Source: Sordaria brevicollis (lineage: Eukaryota > Ascomycota > Sordariomycetes > Sordariales > Sordariaceae). Taken from it: a stretch of DNA of 64,000 nt. The stretch spans positions 2,728,001 through 2,792,000 of the forward strand of contig JAUTDP010000002.1 in assembly GCA_033439795.1 (NCBI GenBank), in the 5' to 3' direction. The notes beneath the pieces were generated by a model, which was not told the DNA's origin, ran no database searches, and saw only the letters and a program-made list of their open reading frames with translations. The position numbers were made by a program, and so were the translations under genes. Positions 1 through 11,517 of the stretch are shown here, in pieces; within the stretch, counting starts at the first letter, position 1, and each line of letters opens with the position of its first letter.

Positions 1-1349
1 CGTAAAAGAGTAATATGGATTTAGTAGTGTATATTATAAGTATTGTAATAGGCGTTGCGCTAGTGCGTACGTTATAGTTGGCGTAGCTTACTTAGTAGTA
101 AAAGTGGGTTACCGTATGTGCGCAGAAATTTTACCGTATGTGTGCAGAATTTTCGTTAGAATTTCTCTAAAGTGTACATATAGATCAGCGTTTGTTCGCT
201 TTCATCTTAACTGCGTAACGGAAGGGATAGTTACAATACGTTGTGTCATTCGTGGTGCTATCCTGTATCATTAAGTTGCCCGGGCTCACTCCTACTTATT
301 GCTTGCTCTAACTCTATGCAACAACTTGGCATCTTATTTGAACCTTTCACTACAGAAATTGAGATAGAAGAGCGAGGTTTCTATCATAAAAAATGCGAGT
401 GGCTTGCTCAACTACACAGACAATACCAACCAGGTTGGGTATCAACGTAAGTTTCCACGCGCGCTAGGATCAATGCTTGCCAGTCCTACCCGAGGTCCGC
501 TATCACCAACTCCGTAAGCTACGCTAGCAATATGATTGGACAGTTGCGAACCACTTAAACCCTAAAGGGCATACGCGTGAGATACCAATACGGATCATAC
601 GAGATTTCCCACTGAGGGGTGGCTGGGTACGTGTATCGGCTAGGAAGGTTTACAATATTACACCGCATCTAGGGTAGGCCTACGGGTACTTTTAGGAAAA
701 TAGACAGCGCCCGTTCAACCTCATTCAATCTCATCTTTACATCGCACAAACCACCTCTCATCAACCCTAAGATATACTAATCTCGGCCCGGCCGGTTCTC
801 GCATACCGTGCCTTCATAACATCAACTGTTGATCGCTTTTCTTTCATTCTTCAGTCATTGGCATTTTCTCAAACCGCAAACCTTGAAACGGTTAGACGCG
901 GTTCATCTTCAAGCGGAGACGGAGAACTTGCACAATTTGAAGCAAAGATTGCGTCCGGTTGAGCACCTTCATAGTCCGCCTCAGCTTTCAACCAACAACA
1001 ACAACACCAGCCGGGTAACGAGTCGCGCCTGCCCACGCGACAATCAAGCGCCAAAGGAAATTGGCACTCAGCACCCTCGCGTCCAGGAAGGGACGCCCCG
1101 AGGGAGCCGTTCCTACGCGTGCAGTGGTACGACGTGGCCGACTCACCACAATCAACGGCTGGTCAGGAAAGACGACGCTGAACACAAGGAAACTGCGGTT
1201 GTCCGGCATCGTGCTATCCGGTCTGCATTTCTTCGTGCCTGTGCTGCCGTCTTCAGCTGTCCCTCGTTTATGAGAACTGGTCGTTCATCCTGAGTTGAAT
1301 CTCCACATTTTAGGAGACGACCTTCCAGCGCACGGCGTATACTTAGCCC
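1..1349. other. Left-edge non-coding region
   Basis: No gene is supported here. The first 240 bases are rich in TA dinucleotides and carry many stops in every frame, as in an old RIP-mutated repeat or decayed intergenic DNA. An imperfect tandem duplication lies at 109-150. The section at about 700-1349 is pyrimidine-rich and is probably the promoter and 5' leader of the gene starting at 1350. An open frame at 829-1293 has no similarity I recognise and is best read as leader. Confidence 0.5.
109..150. repeat. Imperfect tandem duplication, 22-bp period
   Basis: Two copies of TTACCGTATGTGYGCAGAA lie at 109-128 and 131-150 with one C/T difference inside. The C-to-T change is the type RIP would cause, but one difference proves nothing. 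No function is apparent. Confidence 0.6.
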
Positions 1350-4300
1350 ATGATGGATTCTAGTCGAACATATGATGTTCACCTCCGCCTCAGCAAGGAG
1401 GTCGAGAATCTCGAAAAGGAATTCGACGCCGACCAGCAGAATGCATTACGAGAGTTACAGCAAGCGCAAGATGAGATCGAGAACAAAGCGCGGGAAAATA
1501 GGTTGATGCTCCAGAAGAGGCTCGGTTCTGAACCTCTACCTGCGGACCTGGGGCAGTTCATCGACGAAAAGAGAGACTTTGATCTCCACCAGGCCACCCA
1601 GAAATACGAAGAGAGGATCGAAACCAGCCGGAAAAGGTTTGTCGACTTGCTTGCCGCCGTGAACGAAAAATGGAGATCGCTACCGTTCGACATGGACGAT
1701 ACTGTAGGTGCAAACTTGCATCCCACAGAGTTTATAAACTATTTTTTTTTTTGACTTGAACTGATCGTACAATGTTAGCCAACCCCCCCTGAGCGGCGGT
1801 CACCTGGAACGGTCATCGCCTTGTCCTCGTCCTCGTATGCGCAGCACCATCCGCCTCCCGCGAAGCTTGCGCCTAAAGCTCAATCAGCGATTATGCCTCC
1901 CACCTATAATCCGTCAAATCAAGCACCGCGACCACCGCGGGCACTCTCTAAACAGTCAGTACGGAAGAGTGTGCCCAAGCGTACTATTTCGGACACTCAG
2001 CCTCCGGACGAGATCGCGGCAACCGAGCAGCAACCAGAAAAGCGTCCATCCACAAGACGATCCATGACTTTTGACGAGGTGTACCAAAACGGCGATGCTA
2101 AATACAAACATATTATAGTCGAATACCCTCCAGAGAGCGGAGAGTTTTACATACTCAAGTGTGATGACCATGGTGTCCATTTTGGGCTCAATCCTCTCGC
2201 AGGAGCTGCTAAACACTTGGCAAGCAGGATGCACGACAACCAATCCAAAAATTATAGTGTTGCCATCGACGCCCTCGGCTTCCGCGTCATTGGATGCACG
2301 TCTGAACTGGCGCGGATGAACAATACAGCGGTCACGCATGCTTCTCAAAACGGCTACAAGCCTGTCAACTTACTTCAACTGAGTGTTGGAACACGTGCGC
2401 GATTTCTTGAGGCGAATCCCGAGTTCGCTTCTTCATTTCCCATTCCCGGTTCTTCTTTCTTGGCCTCGCCAGCAGCTGAGACACCGACCCCGGTGACAGC
2501 ACCAACTCTGTCGCAAGAGACGGAAAGTCCGGCGATGGCACCGCCGCCGTTGCGAGATACCTCTACCCCTAGTCCTGCTAAAGAGCGACGAAGGAGCTTG
2601 CACGCACGAACACCATCGGATCGCAGTACGCGTTCAGCTGTCCTCATCCCCGATCCCAAACCAGGTAGTCTCTACAAGGGGTTTTGGAAAGACAAGCGGC
2701 ATTATCCTGTCATGGTGCTACCGGTCGAAGAGGCAAACTTGAATTCGGTCGGACTCGATGGCACGCTGGCGGATACCAAGCTCTTGAAGAACGTGCCTCT
2801 TTGCTACAAAGTTGGCAAGGCACCAGGAGGGATGATCAATCTGGAGCGATGGGCCCCGGGGTACGAGGATGGCGGCCCCATGGTCAAACTGAGGCAGGTG
2901 CCGGTGATGTATTTTGACCGAGACATGTGAGTTTTATTCTCAGCCGAGTGGGTTTTTCTGTTTCCTCGTCCACTAACGTTCCCTCGCTCAGGTCATTCGG
3001 GTGGCTCTGTATCAAGGATCTATCGACGTTTGACTTTGACGATCCGGATTGGCGTCAGATTCCCTTTTTCCAAAAGGCTGTTAAATACTGGGAAGAACTA
3101 AACAAGGTGAGGACCACTGCTGCTGCAAGTGGCGAGGAAGCGGGTAGTGTGCAACAACCTCGCCTGGAACCTATACCGTCAAGTCTCCCGGAACCGTCCC
3201 CAAGTCCAACCAGCGCAAATGCAGTAGCGGCACCAACGGCACCAACGGCACCAACGGCACCAACAGTACCAACAGTACCAACAGGATCAACAACACCGAC
3301 GCCACCAACGGCATCGACGAAACCAACAACACCAATCGCACCAACAGAGTCACCGGCAGCTTTGTCTCGGCCTCAGTCTGTTTCCGTGGCTACCCCGGAA
3401 CTCACAGAGAAGTCAGCAACCCCAACAAGAGCAACGACACCGAAAGCGATTCCATCTGAACCTCAGGCTGTCTCAGCAGTAGCCTCAAAACCCCCGGCGG
3501 TGACGATAGCATCGGCCGCAGCAGGTCCATGTCAACCCCAAACTGCGGCGACGTCGGCTGTGTCAAAGCCCGTCACGCAGACTCCAGCTGCTCCGAAGAC
3601 AACAACGGCACCGGCTGCAGTTTCGCCGCGAACCCAGCCTGTGTCGGCGGCTGGCCCTAAGCCTTCGACAGCAGCTCCTCCTACCGCGACAAAGCCCACT
3701 GCTCCTACCACTGCGGGTGTAACGGCGCCAGGTCAGTCAGGCCCGAGCGGCATTCCCCCGGCGGTGTTACGGTTGGCGGAAATTGCCAAGACGGACCCGC
3801 AGCTTAGGGCTTTGATAGAGAAGGTTGGTTCCAAAGAGGGAACCAAGGAGGACGAAGAACGATTGACGAGCATCGTTGACCGCATTGCGGCGGAGCTTAG
3901 TAGTTCGGCTGAAGCAGTAGCGGCTACGGTACAGTCTCTACGGCCCTCTTCGGCCAAGTCGGACGCCAAGAATCCCACGGCCCAGGTCGGAACCTCCGGA
4001 ACCGGTGCACCGGCCAACGGTCCAAGCCTAAAGGAGGGCAAGAAAGGCCAGGGCCTGGGCCTCAAATCACCCGAGTCATCAAAGCCGCCAACACCGCAGT
4101 TGTCCAAGGCAACAATCCCGACGACGGCAACCCCGACCCCCTTGGTCACGGCGGGACCAACACCGGAATCTAGTAAAGCCAACTCTCGCACCTCATCGCC
4201 GACTGAGGCTCCTACCTCTACCACGACCCCGATCAATAACCCGGCGGCAGCAGCAGCAGCAGTATCGAAGCCGGCAACCTTTGTCAAACCTGAGCAGGGG

Positions 4301-4876
4301 ATCACCACTGTGCCGGCGGCCGCGGCCTCGAAGACGGGGCAACCTGCGAACAATGAGAAGTTTGAAGTAACGATCGGAAAGGGTAGCTGGAACGTGGAAA
4401 CCAGCGAGCCCTGGAGGGATGATCGGACGGTCCGGCTGATAGCATGCAGCCGAACAAAGATTGCGTCGACGGCACCTGGTCAGGAGTACCAGTATTGCCC
4501 CTACAAGTTCGACATTGACCCCATGAATTTCGCCGACGTTGTGGTGGAAAGTAACAACAACAGCCCGTCGGCGGCGGGCACTAACGCGAACGCGAAGACC
4601 ACTGTGACGATTTTCCTGAAAAAGGAGCTGGAAGGTAGCGGCGACGGCGGAGACGGTGGTGACAGAAAGGTGGTGCTGTCGTTCGATCGGTTCGTCAACC
4701 CTGACACGAATGCCGTGGAGAGCGGACGGGTGCAGGCGAGACGGTTCTGTCGGTGGTTGAGGGTGGTTAATGGGAGTATGGCGTACTCTAATAAGAGGTT
4801 GGTGGTCATGATATCCTTGACCTGTTTTGCTGACTGACTGTGGCTAACCTGGATCGCTTCCTTTAGCACTAAGTAG
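1350..4876 (+). CDS. Conserved fungal protein with zinc-knuckle-like motif and long Thr/Ala/Pro-rich linker
   Basis: I do not recognise a named family. The likely coding exons are 1350-1703, 1779-2926, 2992-4797 and 4867-4876, giving about 1105 residues. The first two introns have GTAGGT and GTGAGT donors, the second has a CTAAC branch site, and phases match at both. The last intron (GTTGGT donor, CTAAC, TTTAG) is less certain; without it the frame ends at 4837. Residues 10-100 are charged and probably coiled-coil. Around residues 246-270 there is C-x2-H followed by H-x5-H (C246, H249, H264, H270) in the segment with HFGLNPLAGAAKHL, which resembles a small zinc-binding fold. Two globular pieces follow, around WKDKRHYPVMVLPVEE and the C-terminal segment with RRFCRWLRVV, separated by about 400 residues of low-complexity Ala/Thr/Pro. 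A nuclear role is possible, but this is inference. Confidence 0.75.
3226..3350 (+). repeat. Coding minisatellite (ACCAACGGC-type units)
   Basis: Nine-base units related to GCACCAACG repeat in frame and encode alternating Ala/Pro/Thr (APTAPTAPT, then TVPTVPT). The array is inside the low-complexity linker of the gene at 1350-4876 and is a likely site of length variation between strains. Confidence 0.75.
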
Positions 4877-7145
4877 GCAATGTCTGATATCCCCGACTAA
4901 ACGATCGTTGCGGTATGGGAGGAGGTTAATAGTGATACACGAGGTTACAGGGCTAGGAAATCTGTGCCCACTCGCAACCCTTCCATGTCTCGTTCTGATT
5001 GTTTATGGACGCGTTTGCATTTGATGGGGGTTGCTATGCATATTCATGGTAGTAGAGGAGGGCAAGAAGGGCTCGGCAACGGGAGATGGACGGTCCCGTC
5101 ATCAGGGAAGGTGAATTTGATCATCGTGCCTGGGACAAGGTATGGGGTAAGAAGTTGTCCGGAGATTTCGTAGCATTTATAGCGATGGGCCCAAGGGAAG
5201 GGCTCCGGTAGGCTCTGGTTCAAGTGCCCCTGGACGTGGCAGGTAGACTGCTGCGTCTGCTTTGTGCACCAAAGGCACACAACACACCTTTCATGCATAC
5301 TCCAAAATCGGCAAGGAAAAGCTTTGGGACTGGTCGCAAACGATATCAATATCTTATATACTAACGTTCGGATAATACACTAGAAAAGCGGCTGCATTGT
5401 GTTTTCTTTTTTTTGCTTTCCTAAACTTAAAGCCGTGCAGTGTCGCTCAATGTTCCTTGTGACATCATTGTGGGAGGAGGAGAACAGGGTCCCTGTAGCC
5501 GGCTTCGGTCGGTCCAGTGGCTGCAGCGTCCATAGCGTTCGTTAAATCCCGAAGGGGGGGGGGTGTCGCGGTGAGTGGCATGCATGAGACCAGGAACAGA
5601 TTTTAACATGTGATTTACCCAAGGCTTCTTTCTGTGCCCAGAAACCAGAAAGGGGAAAATGTCACCAGATACCCCCTGTAAACAAGTGTGAAATGGGAGC
5701 CAAAACCGAACTTGTCCTTCGCTGTCGGAACGCAACACAAGCAACCTACAAGGCGGACGGGCGATACTGTAATTCCTATGACGAGATGATCGGGTGCTAA
5801 ATGCTTCTTTGCAGTGCTAGACCGCCCCGACGCCCCGCTTGCGACCGCCGTAGTTCGTTCTATCGGCCCCACTACTTGCCTTCTTCGCGATCCTAACTCA
5901 CGTGGAATGACTCCGGTTTCTGTCAGACAGTGACGAAAAAAGACAACGGAAATGCAGCTTTGCCAGCGCAACTAAGAACCAAGGAGTGTGTCTGTCCAAG
6001 CTTCCGTCAAGGGAGGAAGATTTTTTGTTGGCCTTTTATTCTTTTCATCCTTTACATCTTTTACAACAGCGCCATGGATAATGACCTTGACCGCACCACC
6101 ATCGTGTTGAATCCTTAACAAACCTACAGAACTGTTAGCACCCGCCATTTCCCCCCTTCCACGTGCGCATCTTTAGTTCTCCGCTGCTTCTAGCGCCGAC
6201 CCTCCGACTCCATTGATCTGACCGCAAACCGCAAACACTTTTTTTTATCGACTCTGGGGAAGACGGTCAGGGCGCACATAACTCGCAGCCTATGACGTTG
6301 GGGTAAGACTCGAAAGGAGCCAGGGCATTCATGGGCGCGTGCTACCGAGACCGTTGGGCAGGTTGCGTGCGGAGAGCCGACACCTAAACGGCCACTGTTG
6401 CGTTGCTATCACCATCACCTCTATCATCCTTTTTTTCAGTTTCCTCTCTTCCACTTCCACCTCCCCTTCTTCCTGCGGCTGCTTCTTGATTAATGGCTGC
6501 ATTCGTGAGTTCTACCTTTTCTTTACATACTACTACCTTGACCTAAAGACTATTCCTGCGGGCTCTTTGCTTCCGTCGTTCCCCTATCCCTACCTCGTCA
6601 CCCTACCCTCCTCGAGTCTCTGTGCCACCATCACCACCTACTATACGACGGCCTAGGTTTGTGCTCGAGACAAACATCTTCCCGACGGCACCCCGAACGT
6701 CGTGCAATAATCAGTCGCCATCTGTCCTCTTCAAAGTCACATCGAATCCGCCGTATCAAACATTGATTACCAGGCAACCTCTCCCTCCAGCCTGCTAGGG
6801 CCACCCTGGCCCAGCGATCCCCTTCAATAAGAAAGGTCTGTCGGCGATTCCCGCACAAGCCGCCGAATCAGCACCAAGAAGCTCCCAGCCCAGCCCGTCG
6901 TCATCACCACTCAGCACCAACAACCACAGGCAGCCATCGTCACCATCCTTCCATCCCATCTCAGCTAGAACCCTCAAGGCGACACAACACTGCCCAACTC
7001 CCGACCATGCTGCGCCGCTCCTCTTCATTGCGCTTTTCCATCACATCATGAACCTATTGTTGCATCACCATTCCGGCTAGAGATAGCCAGACACAGGAAA
7101 ACTGACAGACCGGAAAACATACAGGATCCTCCCTGGCTTTCGCAC
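4877..7145. other. Intergenic region and peroxin leader
   Basis: No convincing gene. Open frames on both strands are short and look random. From about 6100 the plus strand is C/T-rich with few G runs, which is typical of a long promoter and 5' leader for the gene starting at 7146. A homopolymeric G run lies near 5553-5562. Confidence 0.5.
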
Positions 7146-9886
7146 ATGTCCGCCCCTCAACCCCAGCGCAGCGGCGATGCGCTGAACTCCCACCCGTCCA
7201 CCCCTTCGCACCAGCCGAAAGGCATCATATACTCGAACGATGGCGCCGCGAGCAACCCGAACCCGACGCATGCCTCCTTCTCTCCCGCGACCCTAAGCTC
7301 GACCGCGCCCAGCGCAACCTCTGCCGCCAAGAGGAGAAGCACCATCCTCGTACACCAAAAATCGCCGCTCCTCCTCGCGACACCACCCCAGATTACACGC
7401 GCGTTGGCCTACAGCCATCCGTTCCTCCTACCTCTGAATAGGCTTGCCGGTCTGATAACATGGACGACTCGCGATCCATGGGAAAGCTTCCTGATGGTGG
7501 CCGTCTTTTGGGCTGCGGTTCTATACGGTGACATCATTGTGCGTGTCGCCGGACCCGTTGTGCTTGTACTACTCCTAATCGGAGGCATGTACGGCCGGCG
7601 CTATAGCCCGTTGAGCAGTAGTGGTTGGACCGAGCCCGGCGTGGCGCCTGGAGACATGGCAGCGTTGGCCGGAGGAGATGGAAAAGGGAGTGTTAGGGGC
7701 AAGAAGGCTCCCAAGAATAAGAACCTTTCGGTCGACGGACTTCCGGACAACAAGAATGGCAAGGCCAACGGCGGGCTCGGTGGCGGCGGAGGAGCGGGCG
7801 CTGGAGGACATTCCAAGAACTCGGGGTCGGTATCCGAAGTGACAAACACGCGACACCAGAAGACGTTGGACGAGATTGTCGAGACGCTTAAGGAGTTCAC
7901 GGCTCGCTGCAACATCCTCCTGGAACCGATGCTGGAACTTACGGATTTCCTCAGCACTCAGCGGACACCCACCTCGGCCACCACGAAACCCGCGCTAACG
8001 ACGCTTTTCATCCGAATTCTTCTCTGCACCCCGTTTTGGTTCGCCTTAACCCTGCCGCCCTTCCGTTTGATCACTACTCGCCGAGTCATCATGATCTTCG
8101 GTACTCTTATCTTGACTTGGCATTCCCGCGTCATGCGGGTATCCCGCGCCATTCTATGGCGTAGCGCCTCTATTCGCAGGTTCTTGGAGCTGGTTACTGG
8201 CTTGCAGTTCGAGAAGCCCGTGAAGGCTTCATTGATTGAAGTTGCGTCATCCGCCGCATCCACTGCTAGCGGCAGTTCAGGGAGCAAAAAGACATTTGCC
8301 AACATCAAGGGCTCCAAGGCGTACAACGCGCAGGAGTCGGAGCTTACCAAGGCCCTTAGGCGTGCCCGTGGCGGACACGACACAGGCGTGCGTTTTACAT
8401 TTATCATCTACGAAAACCAGCGTCGATGGGTTGGGTTGGGTTGGACTACTAGTCTGTTTGCGTACGAAAGGACGGCGTGGACCGATGAGCATAACAACCC
8501 TGTTCCACCGAGGTATCAGTTTGAGTTACCCGAGGTTGAGGATGGTAGCAACATGCGCTGGCGCTGGGTAGAGGGGTCGAGGTGGCGGGTCGATGGAGTA
8601 CCCGATGAGGCAGTGATGCCTGGGGATGATGTGGACGGAAAGGAGTGGGATTATGACAGCCCCGGTGGACGTATGGGCTGGGTTTATTATGACAACAAGG
8701 TTCGTTTTCGTCGCGAGAAGAGCATCTGGAAATCAGGCTAACCGAGACGTAGTGGCAAAATGGCCGCCGAGGACAAGATGGCTGGGGCCGCTGGACAAGG
8801 AGGAGAAAGTGGTACCGCGATGCCGAGCTCGTGGAAGCAGACGACGCTCTCATTGAAGAAATGGCTGAGGAAGCGATGATCGACCAACAAGGAAATAACC
8901 TTACCGTGAACGGATCAGCCAACGGCAACTCCAGCACCGATTCACTTACACCGACCGCAACACCGGCACCCGGACCAGCGATAGGTGCTGCTCGAGCACA
9001 ACCCCGTTCGTTGCTCTCAGATCAACTAGCCGCTTCAGGCGAGATCGCCTCACCCTCTACGGCCGTCACTAGGAAGACGTCAATAAAGCTGAAGAAGACA
9101 CCCGAAAGCGCTGCCGACAGCCTAGCAAGAATACAAGCGCAAGACATGACAAAATCCAGGATGGATATGAAAGAAAAACTTCGAAAAGACAAAGACGCAG
9201 AAACAGAGGGAGAGGGAGATTCCGCCTCGGTGGTTTCCTCATCAAGTACTAGTAGGTCCCACAGATTCTCTAGTGCTTTATTCGGTAAGTCACCGACCAG
9301 CGGCGGTGCTTCTTCTAGCGCTGTCACAATACGGGGTGGTGGCGGTGGTGGCGGTGGTGGTGGTCGTGGTTCTTCCATCGGAGCACAGTCGAGACGAAAC
9401 ATCACCGATTCCTCATCTACCACTGCCGCCACCACCGGCAGCCCATCAGCAAGTTCCTCAGGTGGCGGCGGTCGCGGTCGCGGACAAAGCCAAAGCCCCA
9501 GCAGTACCACGCCCTCCTCTTCCTCCTCACCACATAATATCTCCTCCTCCTCTTTATCCGTTCCATCATCGAGTCAGAGTCACAGCCAGAGCCGTAGTAG
9601 CAGCACCAGCCGAAAAACGATTCTTTCGTCGAACAGTGGTAATAACAATTTTTACGCGGGCAGGAGTAGGAGGTCGAGTCACAGCAACACCGTGATGAAC
9701 GCAACATCATCATCAGGATCACCAAAGCCGATATCTGTCCTTGCGGCAGCAGCAAAAGCAGCAGCCAATCAGGAGGATGAGGTGGCGTCTTCTTTTGGCA
9801 TGCAGACCAGGTTGGCACTGCAGGATGCGGGGAAGAATGAAAGTAATTGGGGGTTTGGGGATGAGGTTAGGATGGGGTTGGAGTGA
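7146..9886 (+). CDS. Peroxisomal membrane peroxin, Pex24/Pex30 family with dysferlin motifs
   Basis: The predicted product is about 895 residues from two exons, 7146-8699 and 8753-9886. The 53-bp intron has a GTTCGT donor, CTAAC branch and GTAG acceptor, phase 0. Splicing joins VYYDNK to WQNGRRGQDG and so rebuilds the C-terminal dysferlin motif ending GWGRWTRRRKWYRDAEL. The N-terminal dysferlin part is at about residues 415-515 (RRWVGLGWTTSLFAYER, then WRWVEGSRWRVDG). Two hydrophobic regions, about residues 110-150 and 275-330, are likely reticulon-like membrane segments. This architecture is that of the Pex23/Pex24/Pex30 peroxins, which control peroxisome number and size and sit in ER/peroxisome contact membranes. 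The last 350 residues are Ser/Gly-rich low complexity, including a poly-Gly run encoded near 9336-9362. The family is clear; the exact paralogue is not. Confidence 0.85.
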
Positions 9887-10420
9887 GTGATGATAAGGAA
9901 TAACGGATATACCTATGGATATATATACACAACAAAATGGATTACGGGGAGTGAGTGGCTTGGATTGATGGCTATTGGAGACTGGACAGGATACCCACGA
10001 ATGTTATGGACGAGGATTGGATGGGAGACTGGTTGGATGGATTTATATGTCTCTGAGGGAAATAACAGGTCAATATTCAACAAGTTTAAACAAAAACTTA
10101 TTAACTGACAGGCTACACAGCGCATCCGCAACCACCCGATGTGATTTGAAGTGTCACAGGGCCGTGCAATCTTGTTAACTCTTGAGTTATTCCCAAATGC
10201 ATTACACTTTGGCGACGGTAGAACTCCCTCCTACTCGTTAGGTCTACGAAGCTACCAAGATTACTATCGTAGGGAAGCACGTCAACAGAACTCCGAAAAA
10301 AAAAAAGAAAGAAAGAGAGAAAGAAAGAAAGAAAAGAAAAAGAACATCAGGAAAGACAAGTGTTTCCCTTCTAGGGACTGAAAAGCGGAAAAGGACTCGA
10401 GAAAAAACTGCAAAAAGTTG
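9887..10420. other. Intergenic region with purine tract
   Basis: No gene seen. The plus strand at about 10295-10345 is an almost pure A/G tract (GAAA-type units). Just upstream of the tRNA gene, T runs on the minus strand at 10412-10416 and 10402-10407 act as its Pol III terminator. Confidence 0.6.
10402..10416 (-). terminator. Pol III terminator of tRNA-Pro
   Basis: Read on the minus strand, a T5 run begins four bases after the mature 3' end of the tRNA and a T6 run follows a few bases later. This is the normal Pol III stop signal with a back-up. Confidence 0.8.
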
Positions 10421-10520
10421 GGGCTCAACCGGGATTTGAACCCGGGACCTCGCACATTCATGTGTTACCATGAGGGTGATTAAACCCGAAGCGCGAATCA
10501 TACCACTAGACCATTGAGCC
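10421..10520 (-). tRNA. tRNA-Pro (anticodon CGG), intron-containing
   Basis: The minus strand folds as a tRNA. The acceptor stem GGCTCAA pairs with TTGAGCC, the D arm contains GTCTAGTGGTATGAT, the anticodon stem is CGCGC/GTGCG, and the T arm is CCGGG-TTCAAAT-CCCGG. The anticodon loop TTCGGGT puts CGG at 10488-10486. A 28-base intron (10484-10457) interrupts the loop after position 37, the canonical place for nuclear tRNA introns. Mature length without CCA is 72 bases. CCA is not encoded, as expected for a eukaryotic gene. Confidence 0.95.
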
Positions 10521-11517
10521 GTTGGTAGGTTGTTATTGTTGATAAACAGGCTTCAACCTTGTACTTATGTAACCCAACAACAGGGTCCAACCAAGAAACT
10601 GCCTGAGCTGGAGCCCAAGCTTTGTAATTGGTCCGCACCTTATACCCGCCGAAGCTGAATAGTGATGATAGACTTGGTGAAGTAGGTTGCGTTTATTGCT
10701 TTTTGGAAATAATTATTTCATTCTGTTTCAGTTCATGTAGTGACTTCCGTCCGATGTGGGTTTAATATCTACAATAGTGTTCCGAACCGCAAAGGTGTTG
10801 CGCTGCAAACGCTTCTCCGTCTGTCAATGTGATGGATGGTTCGCACCGAGTTGTTGCGCGCCGCCGCACACCCGGATACGGCAAGATGCGAGAACCAACA
10901 AGCAGCACAAAGCAGCGGGCAGCACTGTTTGGGGGATTTGTCTTGGGGATTTTATCGCAATGGCAATTCTAGAACTGGTATTTCAATTTCTTTGTTTAAA
11001 AAAACTGAGTACCGCCCACTTCGTTGTGCACACTTGCACATCTGGCGTCTCCTCCTTTGATGATTCGATAAGGTACCTTGATAGCCTCCTGAGCCAAAAT
11101 TGACAATGAGATGAAATCTTCAGAGAACCCTATTCATTGTTCCTATTCTCTACCCCTCCAAACGAGAATATTCTCATGCACCTTCCCGGATATTATACTC
11201 GAGCTTCTTCTGCAATGTGGATTTGACAACTGCAGTTATTCCTGCAGAGTAATCGAGTCCACGCCATTCTGCGAGATAGAGGTGCCTCCAAAGAATCAAC
11301 TTTCACATTGCAAATTATCAGCAACCATCAAAAACATTTCGCCTTCTTTCATCACCACATCTCCAGTTACCTCGCCCTCGCAAATCACTGGATCCCAGGG
11401 TGCTTCTGGCGTATATACTCGACACATCGAAACTCAGGACAGATCATCACAACTCACCCACCTCGTGCTCTCACCTCCTCCCAGATCACCTCATACTCAA
11501 AACCGACAACTCTCGCC
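10521..11517. other. Intergenic region and promoter
   Basis: No gene supported. A TATATA box at 11412-11417 lies about 100 bp before the ATG of the next gene. This argues that the in-frame upstream methionines near 11308 are not used. Confidence 0.55.
11412..11417 (+). promoter_or_regulatory. TATA box
   Basis: TATATA about 105 bp upstream of the chosen ATG at 11518. The spacing fits a short leader. Confidence 0.5.

Noticed and set aside
3733..4353. 206-residue minus-strand frame rich in Val, Ala and Gly
   Set aside because: Shadow of the Ala/Thr/Pro-rich linker on the plus strand.
10295..10345. A/G tract as a possible regulatory GAGA element
   Set aside because: Simple-sequence purine tract without a nearby gene start; most likely slippage-derived.
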